NCBI RefSeq assembly: GCF_004210375.1
Contig: NC_134834.1
Location: forward strand, 151,127,009-151,191,008
Reading direction: 5' to 3'
Length of the DNA: 64,000 bases
From: Tachypleus tridentatus
Lineage: Eukaryota > Arthropoda > Merostomata > Xiphosura > Limulidae
Below, piece by piece: positions 45,901-57,979 of this stretch. The notes under the pieces are model-generated. The model did not search any database. It saw only the letters and a program-made list of their open reading frames with translations, and was not told the DNA's origin. The translations under genes and the position numbers were made by a program. The stretch's first letter is position 1. Each line of letters opens with the position of its first letter.

Positions 45901-48900
45901 TAAACCGCACTTCTGCTGAGATCCGTGAGACTGATGACCCCACTGGGAAAATTCATCACTATACCAGCTGTGTCAAAGTCATCAATGTCTTTGAAAAGAC
46001 TGTTGAAGGCATGAGAGTGGGCGTACACCGAGGTCGGAAGTTCCCCCAATATCCAGCAAATCAAGTCAATGTCGTGAATGGCACAGTCGTGGAATAATCC
46101 ACCTGAAAAGATTTCATCACATCTGTTTTTTGTACGTAAAAAGAAAAAAGTGGGTAAAACATAACATGGTCAACATAACTGGTGTCTTTCATAACTATTA
46201 CACCTGGACATTTACACACACTGGAAAATATGAGAAAATCGTGATTTGAAAGGTCTAGATAACACACCAGTTTGCTAATAGAATAGTGAATTGAGAATAC
46301 AACGTTTAGTGGATGTGAGAGATAGCGTGAAATGCGATAGCAAGGTAAGTCATTTGAAGATGCCTAAGTTCCATATCAATTTACCGTGTTTACTCGCTTA
46401 TAAGACGGGGATTTTTCCTCGAGATTTCGGGGTCAAATTGGGGGGGCCCGTCTTATAGGCGAGGTATACAGACATAGAAAATAAATTTAGTTCACTCAGA
46501 ACTGTGCAGATATTTCAGACAGTGAAATTAGGGAAGTGAGCTATCTTGTTATTATTAGATCTGTGATTGTGGAGAACACGGAGGAATGTGACCTCTACGA
46601 TGATGGATTGTCCGAGGAGCAGTTTTATGAACTGTTTGGAGATAGCGACAACGAATGATTTGAAGGCTTTTGAATTTCATAACTTGCATACTGATTTGCT
46701 GTGTTCTATTAAAGTGCAGTTTGCGTAAACTCTTTTAATACTTTGAAGAAATGTGGTTTAAATGTTAGCATAAACGTACTTTGATACTGAAATATGTTGT
46801 GATAAGTTTTGTGCGTTAGATTGTTCTTTGTTATGTGTTTTAAATATGAATATTTATCATACAGTAAATAAAATAGTTGATGAAATTCCATTAAACGCTT
46901 GAACACCAAGTTTGGATTTATTCATTTATTTTCACTTTTCTATCTCTTCTATTTTTCTCCTTCTAATCTGAAATCGAAATATCGTATACGAAACCCAAAA
47001 TTAGGTTTCTATTAATTTCCATTTTTTTCACTTTTCTCTCGTTACCTGCTTTCCTTCCTTCGTCTTATAAACGAGTCTAAACAGAATATCGACAATCTCT
47101 CAGGTGAAGTTGGGACCCGTCTTATAAGCGAATCGTCTTATAAACGAATAAAAACGGTAATAACTAACCCAATTACGACTACTGTAACTAGACACCCCGG
47201 TTTTGCCAAGACAGTTCCCCCATCCATTTTTTAAAAAGTTTGTTCTAGTGTCCCGCAAACTTTTTTCGCAGGAAGCACAAAACGTCTCAGTTTTGTGATA
47301 AAAACATTAAACTGCCAGTCACATTGAATCAAGAATGTAATGGCCCAGTTGGCTTGTTCGTTGTTGAAACACGTGCTCTACTGCTGTCAAGTGCTTTTGA
47401 AAGCCCTATGTGTACGTGTTGAGAAACTCAGTTTTTAGTTAGTAGATGTAAAGTAGCTTACGTTTATATGATTGACAGTTGGACGACTGTTTATTATTTA
47501 AAATGTTTAATTTATTAAAGAGCTTAAAATAAAGTGTTTTTAGACACTGAAAGCAGGCTTCATTTTATTTTCTTTCTTTTAGAGATAACACAGTCAGATA
47601 ACTCTATTTGTAAAGCTGTGTTTTCGATAGCAGATTGGACATTGCGGGTCACACTGCCAAGAAAACCCCAAAAAAATCATTTTGAAACTGGGGCAAAGTC
47701 TGCACTGTACCAGTTGTTCGGTTTGGAAATCTGGTCGCCCGAATTAGGATCCCCCTTACCTCAATACACACAAACACACATTAGGCCAAGCTAATCTACA
47801 CGTTGTACCATAGTAATGTTCCTCAGAGAAGGTCTTTACGTATATTCCACAAATGGGTCTACATCTCTACCTCACCTACAGCATGTACCTTACCGGATGT
47901 CTCACAGTACTATACATCACCACACACTTGTATCTGACTGTACTTCTCACAGGAATTATCTATGTGAACATCTACACGACGAAACATTTCTGAATTCAGG
48001 AATGGAGCACTGGCGACTGGACGGCCTTTATTTACGATGTCAATCATGACAATTAAATTCGAAACTAAAACTGCAGCTTTCTATGACCGTTAAACAGAAG
48101 TCTCTAGTTCCCAGTCGAAAAAGCAATTTAATACCAAACCAAAATCGGGGATACGTGCGACCTCGGTTCTGTTGCCTATGCTCTTATATGCATCACTACA
48201 TATCTTGTATTTTACCAGAAGTTTGTATGAAATCAACAAATAGCTAGATGTGGGGATTCTTCCCTGTCTAAATCACTACATATCTGTACATGAGCGTGCC
48301 TCTTTCAGGTGATATTTATGTACACCACAAATGTACGTGAGGAGTTCTCCCTTCATCCACAGATATTCTCCCACCCCTTATATTAATTACTTTCCTGTCT
48401 GATGAATAAAGGTATAAGTAAGACCTCTCACCAATCTGTATCACTGTACATTGAGTTATATTTTTGTTTTTTTTCCTTGTGTTTTGTTTGGTGGGTAGAG
48501 GGCATTTTTCACAAAGTAACTATATCTCGTAGTTTCCTGAAATATAGTGAAAACTAGGTTGTATAAAATCACCAGTTAGTCATTCAGTTAGTTGATTACT
48601 GAAGTACAGTATCAGTGAATGAATTTATTACAATATTATCTATCAATTAGTGAGTGTGTTGGTCAGTTTGTTAGCGAGCTTTTACGCTTCCTTCAAGAAT
48701 GTTGTAAGTGAGTAATGGATTAAGTTTAATTGTGAGTTAAGCATATCACTAGTTTCAGAATTTCTGATAAAACGTTTTTTGTGAAGTTAGCCTTCCAGCG
48801 GACGTAAGAAATAAATATGTCGTTATCGTTAAGTTGACCAGTCTTTGAATTGTTTGTATCACATAGCTGAGAAGAACCTGCCAAACGATAAAACATGTTG

Positions 48901-51900
48901 CATGTTCCTTACCAGATGTGTTTAGGTACTCTAAAGATGGCCAAGTTGAGTCTCGGCTACAAGTCTTCACCACTTGAATTTGTCCTACATCACCTCTTTC
49001 TACTCGATCTTTTATGTTCTTGAACCCTGGGTCAAATCGCCTGTAAAAAACAACACAAAGAATAGAGTAAAGTATTCAGTCAGTTGATATTAAAAATAAC
49101 AACCAACCACCGATGAATAGTTTTGAGGCTAGAAACAGGTCTGCTTGTACGTAGTTTCTACGATATTTTACCTGAATGGAAAACCATTTTTTTAATTGCT
49201 CATAAAATTAATTTTATTGTTACGTAAGGAAGTATTTCCTACCTGTTGAAGGCACATAGTAAAGGTTTTCCGGCTTTCGAAGCTGCCTCATAACATTTCA
49301 CTGTTCCCTCTATGGTGAGAGATAATGGTTTTTCACAGAGAACGGCTTTACCTAGGTACGTGTTGAAGAAAACATTTTTAAATTTAAATGTAGAGATAGT
49401 TTTTAAATATACATTCAGATAGTTTTTACTATCGAACTTTAAGTTTGTATCTGAAAGTTGGACAAACGTTATGGCTTCACAATTATTTTTTATCTTAATG
49501 TATTGTCGTGAAATTGTATTATTAGTTCTAATAGCTTCTGATAGGTGGACATACGAATGTACGTAAAGCTGTGTGTGCGTTTTTTCTTATAGCAATGCCA
49601 CATCGGTCTACATGCTGAGCCAACCGAGGAGAAGCGAGCCCCTGATTTTAGCGTTGTAACTCCGTGGATAAACCGCTGTACTAGCCGGGGGGGAGGGACG
49701 TAAAGGTATGCAGTAAGGTATCTGTTGACAGTTTAGAGAAATAAATTCCCTTATCGACACGTTTGTGAACTTGCAGAAGTACTTTGTCCCCTCATATAAT
49801 TCTTATTTTATTTATTTATCAACAAACCGATTTACTGAAAGGTATAAACATAAAAATAATTATGTTTATTTGAAGTATAAGAAAGAGGAATTTTCTCGTA
49901 CAAGTAACAGGTAGTAATAATAATCTATAACAAAAAACAAGTTGTATTGTTTATTTCTTTTCTGGATTTCGCGCAAAGATACACGAGGGCTATCTGCGCT
50001 AGACGTCTCTAATTTAACAGTGTAAGGCTGGAGGGAAGACAATCAGTCATCACCAACCACTGCCAACTTTTGGGCTACTCTTTTACTCAAGAATAGTGGG
50101 ATTGACCGTAACATTATAACACCTACACGGCTGAAAGGTCGAGCAAGGTTGGTGTGACTGGGATTCGAACCCGCGACCCTAGGATTAAGAGTTGAGCGCC
50201 CTAAGCATCTGACCAAGTGATATTGCCGATTACTCCTGTTATTAGGTTTTTATAACGTTTTGTTACCTTTTAAACCAAAATAAATCATAAAAAAACATTT
50301 TGTAGGGCTTCAGGTTTAAAGTTATAAATATAAAAAAGTTTCTTCTAATTTCACCCTCTAGTGGTACAACGGTATGTCTGCGGACTTATAACGCCAGAAA
50401 CCAAGACGGGTTTCGATACCAGTCGATCTGGTAGACAAATTATGAAAAATAAATTACATTCTACCTTCATGCAACTTTTAAGAACACGTGGTTATTAACT
50501 ACATATTTATTAGTATTTGGCTGATGATAAAACAGCCTCAATTATTACTCACCACTTTCTAGAGCCTTCTTGACAAGTTGCTCGTGAGTTTGCGTTGGCG
50601 TACAGATTACTACAGCTGTCACTCTGTAACATTACAAACATTGTTTTAATAAAGGACGGACACACTTATCTGGAGCGATTTAGATTATTTCGAGACGTGT
50701 GTTATGTCTTATTTCTCATATTCGTGCCTACCAATAGCCGACCATAAATCGAATGTATTAGAAAGGCACTTAATTAGTCAGTAATGAGATTTGGTGGTTC
50801 GTTATTCTTAAAAACACACCCGCTCCGTAGCAAGACATGTTAATCACCAGACTATTTTAGACCATTAAATGCTTGATGTATATATATTACATGTCAGCTA
50901 TAGCTTAATTACTGTATTTAGTCAATGTTTATAGTCTTCTAAACTTACATTAGAGCTAACCAAATCTACCACTTACTGAGGATCACAGAAGATGACATCA
51001 GACTCGGTCGGCGTCAACATTCTAGTGTTTGACAGCTTCCATTTATTTTGCACATAGTCCGTTCTGGACTGGCTTTTCTCCACACAGTATAACAGCTCAG
51101 ATCGAGGGTTAGACAATATTTTCTCAAAATGGATTGTTCCAATACGACCCAGTCCGAACAGAGCGATACCCACTTTATTGGCGCCAACATTGGTTTTCAC
51201 TCCCTTCAAACCAGCTTCATAACTATATGAAAATAGTTGCAGAATATCTGGTTACGATATCCATAGACCCTTTTTCAAAGAACACAATATTAACTTAAAC
51301 AGCGACGAAAAAAACTGCCTGTTATAAGTAGAAACAATCGTTTCTATCTGACGCTGGAGTTCTATTCGAAGTCAAACCTATAACATTCAGTTTTTTTCAA
51401 TCCACCAATCTATAAGTGATATCATATATTAGAGCTGATAGATATCTTTCGTGTATATTATGATCATTATTGAACGAAGAACAAAACAATACAGATATTT
51501 CTCATTATTTTAAAGTAGTTCAGATTGGGGTTAAGTATTAAAATATCTAAATACAGCTTTTCTTAGTATATATATTTTTTTGCATAAATTTTAAAAGTTT
51601 GTGGCTAAATAGAAGGTTTGTACCCGCTTATTCTACCTCCCTGTTTTACTTTCTGCCAGGTGGCAGTGTATTTGTTTTTTTCCCTTTAAAGACAGAGCTG
51701 CACTATGGAATATCTGTGTTGTTCCACGATGAGTATGGAACTCCAGTTTTAGTGTTATAAGTCCCGAGAATTAGGAATGAGCATACTACAAGGGGACAGA
51801 ATAGTGTGGTGCGAGAAAGAATTTTAAAGTCGTTCGAATAAAGTTACGTTATCTACTTAGTATTTTAATTTCTCAGACAGTTTATATTTCCTACTTGTGT

Positions 51901-52039
51901 GATTTTTCTTTTGCAATATTGTTGAAACACAAGCAGTAATAACAGCATACAGAATATTTTTTTACAATAACAATTATTCAAAATACCTCGGTAAGTCTCA
52001 CCTTAGGTACCTATAGTCAGTAGCTGCAGCTGCACACAT
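42928..52039 (-). CDS. Gfo/Idh/MocA-family oxidoreductase (inositol 2-dehydrogenase-like), eight exons
   Basis: NAD(P)-dependent dehydrogenase, probably on a polyol such as inositol; substrate is inferred only. Coding exons on the minus strand: 52002-52039, 50977-51222, 50553-50623, 49243-49351, 48913-49040, 45879-46102, 44723-44888 and 42928-43064. All introns have GT-AG ends and matching phases, giving 1119 bases: 372 codons plus TAA, without internal stops. Rossmann motif G36-L-G38-R-I-G41 in ALFGLGRIGTIH; VVICTPTQTHEQL; E125-K126-P127 with the family's catalytic lysine; D203 and H207 in FHDCAIHDIDLICW match the inositol dehydrogenase Asp/His pair; AVYGYDQRIEVFGSKGML is strongly family-like. 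No signal peptide, so likely cytosolic. Exon 1 was chosen because its ATG, donor and phase fit and it recurs at 573-610. Introns hold SINEs and a pogo-like element. Length is typical for the family. Confidence 0.92.
45384..45545 (-). mobile_element. Diverged SINE fragment in intron
   Basis: It shows the common SINE order in decayed form: 'gtcaacaccaccaaacaact', 'cacagtggaatttaccgtcg', 'gacggctgaaagtgcaagta', and a tRNA-like 'gattcgaactcacaa'. In the intron between exons 45879-46102 and 44723-44888. Confidence 0.6.
45672..45810 (-). mobile_element. Truncated SINE in intron
   Basis: Tail half of the common SINE ('ttttgcgtaaagcaacacga' to 'ctcttgagctactctttcaa'). The tRNA-side half is missing. 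It sits about 70 bases from the donor of the exon at 45879. Confidence 0.8.
46384..47157 (+). mobile_element. pogo/Tigger-like element (774 bp) in intron
   Basis: Inverted ends 'ccgtgtttactcgcttataa' and the complement of 'ttataaacgaataaaaacgg', flanked by TA (46382-46383 and 47158-47159). The interior keeps an acidic tail reading IVENTEECDLYDDGLSEEQF, LFGDSDNE and a stop (about 46560-46660), like the C-terminus of pogo/Tigger transposases, so it is an internally deleted derivative. It lies in the oxidoreductase intron 46103-48912. Confidence 0.85.
47160..48912. other. Rest of the largest oxidoreductase intron
   Basis: No further exon or known repeat is recognised. Short open stretches at 47534-48049 have no family features and no splice context. 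Confidence 0.5.
49570..49697 (-). mobile_element. Second-family SINE in intron
   Basis: 'ttcttatagcaatgccacat', 'gctgagccaaccgaggagaa', 'gattttagcgttgtaactcc' and 'gctgtactagccggggg'. Nearly full length and similar to the insertion at 53281. Confidence 0.75.
49957..50222 (-). mobile_element. tRNA-derived SINE in intron
   Basis: Complete common SINE with its head at the right end ('gggattcgaacccgcgaccc'). Inserted in the intron 49352-50552 of the oxidoreductase gene. Confidence 0.9.
50355..50440 (+). mobile_element. Second-family SINE head in intron
   Basis: Plus-oriented tRNA-like head: 'ctagtggtacaacggtatgt' (A-box side), 'gcggacttataacgcc' and 'cgggtttcgatacc' (B-box-like). The tail is missing. 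Confidence 0.6.
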
Positions 52040-52514
52040 TGTTTATAAGTCTTAGAATTGAATGACACGTCCTCTCTCCGTAAAATGGAATTTCACAGCT
52101 CTTTCTCTGCGCTTAAGAGGATATTTTCTGTCATATGACTGTTATCGAATGCTGCGCTCTAGTGTTTCGTAACCGAATCACTCCCTCTACGTCAGAAGAT
52201 ATCAAACTTTCAGTGATGACTTATGTTACTTGAATTGATGTAGAATATACTCATACGAATTTCTTAAGTTTATTGGAGTTGAAAGACTGGGGAATGAGTT
52301 TGAATAATAATTATGTAATGCTATTTTCCACTCAAGTTTGAACTGCGTTGGGATTAGTTAGTTTTTAAATTATGCTTTATCATTATTTTTATAAATACAA
52401 ACAAACAAACAAAATATAACTTATTCTCATAATCGACGGAAAAATATTTTCCTGAATTGTAACAGCTTATGATGTGGGGGAGGAATTCTAAAATGTGCAC
52501 TTACTCTGAAGTGT

Positions 52515-52850
52515 ACCATATCTTATGATTTACACGGAGTTAGAAATCTTAACGGTTAGCCTACTCTAGCTTATGATTTACATGGAATATAAATGTCAAC
52601 GGTAAGCCTACCCTAGCTTATGATATACAAGGAATATAAATCTCAACGGTAGGTTTATTTTGGGTTATGATTTACAAGGAGTATAAATTTCAACGGTAAG
52701 CCTACTCTCGCTTGTGATTTGCAAGGAATATAAATCTCAACGGTTGGCCGATTCTGGTTTATGATTTACAAGGAATATAAATCTCAATGGTATGCATATT
52801 CTGGTTTATGATTTACGAGGGGTTTAAATTTTAACTAGCTTGTGATTTAC
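52515..52850. repeat. About 46-bp minisatellite, copy 2
   Basis: About eight units of the array described at 1085-1560, without the SINE. Confidence 0.8.
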
Positions 52851-53280
52851 CAGAGGCAGAAACAATAATAACACTTATAATGTAACAATAAAACCCAATT
52901 TTCGTTGATAAAAAGTAGTCGAGCACTTGATAGTTGAGTAACTGCTTTCGCGAAATTCAGCACACAAAACTGGAAGATAAAATTTGAACATAGCAACACA
53001 TGTATGGGTATAGACATTTGAAATCAACATCTTGATTGTTTTTTGGTATAAGCGGTGGTAGGGCTATTTTGGCTATTAAATGGAGATGTACATATATGAT
53101 GAATATAGGTTTTCATACAAAAAAAAATATTCCAACATTAGACCGCTGTAATCGGGCGTATTGATTCCGATTATGTATTTTTAAAAATAATTCCACATTA
53201 TTTAAACCTGTAATAATTTTTACGTAATTGTATCATCAGGTACAAATTACTTTGTTTTTAGAATAGAAAAATAAGAAGCC

Positions 53281-53404
53281 GTGTGTGTGTGTTTTTCGTA
53301 TAGCAAAGCTACAAAGGGCTATCTGCTCAGCCCACCGAAGGGAATCGAACCCCTGATTTTAGCGTTGTAAATCCGGAGACATATCGCTATACTAGCGAGG
53401 GGCG
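53281..53404 (-). mobile_element. Second-family SINE, copy-2-specific insertion
   Basis: A 124-bp element: 'gtgtgtgtgtttttcgtata' tail, then a tRNA-like head with 'gggaatcgaacccctgattt' (B-box) and 'gctatactagcgagggg'. Exact 10-bp direct repeats ataagaagcc are at 53271-53280 and 53405-53414. Copy 1 has the empty site at 1973-1982. This shows the second SINE family was active after the duplication. Confidence 0.95.
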
Positions 53405-54144
53405 ATAAGAAGCCATAAACTGAGAATACTTCTCTCGCGCGACTCTTTAATCCAAAGGTATTGCTAACCTTCTGCACTCCGTTTACTCTGAAACATGTTG
53501 GTGTCATGAACTTGCTTTACGCATGTTATAAAAACAAAAGATTGAATGACAACTTCTCGGAGACCTCGGAAGTTTCTCTGTTCATCGTAAACCAGTTTAA
53601 TCCGGTTTTCGTTCCTTGGGGGTCACTCATGTGATTGAGATCGTACCAGATTTAGAGGGTTTAGTCTTTTCGCATCGTATTCCCTACGTACTAGAAAAAG
53701 GAAAAACAAAAAAGCTCAGTGAATAATTCGAAAAATAAATCTGTGATATATCAACATGAAATTGAATTAATTTGATAACATTGGAATAAGTCCGCAGAAT
53801 AACAGGAGATTCGATCAGGATGTTTAACATGTAATAATGCTAAATATCTAAATTAGTGAGGCTGAGAAAGAAAGTGTGGACACTAGGTAATGCACAAATG
53901 AAAAATCTTTATTAATTCGTAGATGAAATGTTGTTAAACACTGAACAGTCACTTTTACTGGATCTTCGTTGAAATTCCTAAATCTTCAATATCATTTACT
54001 AAGGTTTTTTTAATTCAACGTTCCTTACTTCTCAAGAAATGTCGTACGTACCCAGAACAACTGGTGCTGCTCGCGTGACTGAACATTTTCATTCAAACAA
54101 AGATGAGGCGATAACCTCGAGATGACACCCGGATTACCATTGAA

Positions 54145-54422
54145 AGAGTTTGTTTGTTTTTGAATTTCGCACAAAGCTACTCGAGGGCTGTCTGTGCTAG
54201 CCGTCCCTAATTTAGCAGTGTAAGACTAGAGGGAAGGCAGCTATTCATCACCACCCACCGCCAACTTTTGGGCTACTCTTTTACCAACGAATAGTGGGAT
54301 TGACCGTCACATTATACGCCCCCACGGCTGGGAGGGCGAGCATATTTAGCGCGACGTGGGCGCGAACCCGCGACCCTCGGATTACGAGTCGCACGCCTTA
54401 CGCGCTTGGCCATGCCAGGCCC
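54145..54422 (-). mobile_element. tRNA-derived SINE, counterpart of 2716-2990
   Basis: Same insertion as in copy 1, with a few scattered differences. Confidence 0.92.
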
Positions 54423-55464
54423 ATTAATGGTTCCCATTGAAAGAGCTACTGTAGAAATCCTTGCGCAACATGCAGTATTGCAGCAATATTTTCCACTAAC
54501 ATAACAGGCAAATTATGTAATTTTTTGCTTAACAACAAGAAAACAAAACACTCTTAGCTGTAATAAATAACAACACTCCTTACCCGCCGGACTTAATCGA
54601 CATACTGTTTGGTTAATAATCAGATGTTTTACAAAAATGCTATTTATTATTATTATTATTCACTAGGATATAATTAATGGTAAGCATTGAATCAAATATT
54701 TTATATAAAAATATTACTTTATAAGTTTTAATGACTTACACAGAAGAGAGCCAACTTTCGGAAGGAAAAGTTATACTAGAATATAAAGTGAATATTATAA
54801 GGGTAACATCTGTCTCCTATAGTAAAGAACAACGATAAATAGGAGTGTTTTTTTGTTTTTTTCTTATAGCAAAGCCACATCAGGCTATCTGCTGAGTCCA
54901 CCGAGGGGAAGCGAACAATAAATAGAAACTTATTCTGAAAACTGTTCAATTCATTTGATTATTCGTTGCGTTACAGGTTTGGTAGTCATGGAATAAACGT
55001 GTATAATGTGTAAGTAATAAGACAATGTCTAAGATACATTACAGTCAGGTTATGAGAATCAGTTTTCACTACAGGATAAAAGTTAGGCTTACCTGACCGT
55101 TCGACACGATTAGTTGAATATAACACAAATAAGAGCGATCACTGTTTAGTAGTTAGATATTTTATGCACAGTTTCATACTGAGTTCACTGTGAAATGGGA
55201 GACAATTGCCTATTAGAGAAACACTTGTAGACATATATTGGTGTCTAAACAGTTTAGTTTGACAGCTCAAGTGTAGAGGACGATGTTTTGAAATTTTTTG
55301 TCTTCAGATCAGTTTATGTTTTCGTTTCCTTTTATCGTGGTGGCGTTTAGGTTCAGAACTTGGGATGTTCAGAAATCACCAAACACTTGCAGTATTCAGT
55401 GCTTTAATTTTCCAGTGATGGTTATTTTAAAAATGTTTTCTTATTAACGAACTAAGTAGTATTA

Positions 55465-55990
55465 TTACATGTGGAGGAACCAACTTTGTCTGGTTATGAT
55501 ATTGTATCTGGAAGAACCAACTCTCCCAGCATTAGCAAGTTATGATATTATGTGGAAGAACTAACTCTTCCAGCTCTAGCTAGCAAATATTATATCTGGA
55601 AGAACCAACTCTCCCAGCTCAATTTAGTAATGATATTATATTTGGAAGAACCAACTCTACCAGCTCTTTCTAGTAATATTATAATATCTGGAAGAACCAA
55701 CTCTTCCAGCTTTGTCTAGTAATATTATAATATCTGGAAGAACCAACTCTTCCAACTATATCTAGTAATGATATCATATCTGGAAGAACCAATTCTTCCA
55801 GCTATATGTAGTAATGATATTATATGTAGAAGAACCAACTCTTCCAGCTATATGAAGTAATGATATTATATCTGGAAGAACCAATTCTTCCAGCTATATG
55901 TAGTAATGATATTATATGTAGAAGAACCAACTCTTCCAGCTATATGAAGTAATGATATTATATGTAGAAGAACCAACTCTTCCAGCTCTA
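55465..55990. repeat. 46-bp minisatellite, copy 2, 12 units
   Basis: Counterpart of 4035-4515. A two-unit block near the end is duplicated relative to copy 1. Confidence 0.9.
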
Positions 55991-56739
55991 GCTCTGTGTT
56001 GGACAACCTATAATTAGATGACCAACCATTGTAATTTTATTGGCATCGGAGCAAACCTCAAGCTGGGGGAGGTTAATTTGTCCTTCTTAGAAAAACCTTT
56101 GAGGGGTAGTTTTAGGTCGTTCTATAAAATTATTTTATGATGTTTTTTCATGTGTGTAATTTTAAATGACATGAAACGGGGGGAGACAGTTCCACCTCTA
56201 TTCCTTTTAAATTTGTAACCGTCGCCCCACTCTCAGCTCCAACGTTTATTGTTTTGAGGTTGTCATCGAGGTGTTTTTTATAGAGTTCTGAACGTCCATA
56301 GAGAAGGCTGCCCTTTTAGAACAATAGCTTACAAAACTGGTTAATATAGTTAGAGACTACCTGACTTCTTGGTTAGATATTCTTTACTTTTTATGTATCA
56401 TAAGTATGTTATAAAATACTGTTTTTTTTTTCTGTGATTAAATACAAGATTTAAGATTTAATTAATACGGGTATTATGAAACGTTGATATAGAATCTGTT
56501 AATATTAATAGAGTTTTAGAAGAAACTATAAGCAAAACGAAAAACAAATTGGAACATATTTTCAATAAACTGACGTTTATTGCTGGGGAATAATTTTCTT
56601 TTCAATGTGGCATTCAAGACAAAATTGACGGTATAGCAATGGATTCGAGATTAGTGATGTCGAGAAAACCCACTTGTAGAAAAAAATGTATATGTAAAAA
56701 CAGCTTGTTTGGGTTGAGAAAATTCTTTTTACGTAGAGG

Positions 56740-56783
56740 GGCGAACAACGTTTCGACCTTCTTCGGTCATCGTCAGGTTCACC
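56740..56783 (-). ncRNA. Hammerhead ribozyme motif, copy 2
   Basis: All 44 bases are identical to the motif at 5261-5304, although flanking sequence has changed. The surrounding inverted unit spans about 56685-56850. Just beyond the motif on the 5' side (minus strand) this copy reads CTACGTCGG, where copy 1 reads CTACTCGG. Confidence 0.72.
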
Positions 56784-57211
56784 GACGTAGTTGTTCACTC
56801 CTCTTCGTAAAAAATTTTTTACACCCAAACGAGCCGTTTGTACATTTTTAAAATTCGAGATTAGCTCCGTCGCTTACTAACATATTTGTAACATATATAA
56901 GTAAATTATAATATTCCAAAACAAACACTGTTGTTATAAGATACAGTTTTAATATTTTTATTTAAAACTTCGTTTGTTAAAGGTAGCATTAATTACACAA
57001 TAATAACATGGTATATTTAGACATTTCACAAAAGTTAAGGCCTCTGAAAAATATAAAAGCTTTCGGTAACATGATAAAATAAGGCAAAAAATAAATATCA
57101 AATTCGGTTAATTATTTAGCTAATCAGTTACTGACTAGCCAGTGAGTAAATAGGTTCAATATTTGTTCGTGAATTAGTCAGTGAGAGTTAGTGCTTCTGA
57201 TATTAATCCTG

Positions 57212-57455
57212 GTTTTGTATGAATTTCACGCAAAGCTACTTTAGGACTATCTGCTCTAACCGTCCCTAATTTAGCAGTGTAAGAATAGAGGGAAAGTAGC
57301 TAGTCATCATCACCCACCGTGATAGTGAGATTGATCGTAACATTATAACGTGACCCTACGACTGAAAGGTCGAGCATTTTTGGTGTGATGGGGATGAGAA
57401 ACCGTAACCCTCGGCTTAGGAGTCGAATACCCAAACCATCTGACTATGTTAGGTT
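57212..57455 (-). mobile_element. Old SINE, counterpart of 5733-5945
   Basis: Retains the 25-base segment missing in copy 1. Confidence 0.82.
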
Positions 57456-57712
57456 TCGTTATGTTTACCAAGAATCATGGGCATATTTCTTTAAGAAGAT
57501 GGCAGGAAGCTCGTTATATTTACCGACTGTTATCTACGCTGGACATTCCGAGTAGCTTAATGATTCTGCATAGATGGACATTTATTTTTCAAAATGATTA
57601 AACCTTCTTTGGTTTGTTCTAACAAAAATGAACGTTTCGCCGAAAACTCATTCAACGTGTTCTAATAAATGTAATCTGCGCGCAACTTCTTGTGACCTTT
57701 GACGTACAGTTT

Positions 57713-57979
57713 GGTTTGTTTTGAATTTCGTGCAAAGCTACACGAGGGCTATCTGCGCTAGCCAACCCCAGTTTAGCAGTGTAAGACTAGAGAGAAGGCA
57801 GCTAGTCATCACCACCTATCGCCAATTCTTGGGCTACTTTTTTAGCATCGAATAGTGGGATTGAACATCACAATATAACGCTTTCACGGCTGAAAGGACG
57901 AGCGTGTTTGGTGTGACGGGGATTTGAACCCGCAACCCTCGAATTACGAGTCGAGTGCCTTAACCACCTGGCCATGCCA
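57713..57979 (-). mobile_element. Old SINE, counterpart of 6203-6460
   Basis: Keeps an older-subfamily tRNA-side half ('ggtgtgacggggatttgaac', 'tcgagtgccttaaccacctg'), unlike copy 1. Confidence 0.9.

Noticed and set aside
47534-48049. Two open stretches of 77-86 codons in an intron
   Set aside because: No conserved motif, no splice context, and composition like the surrounding intron.
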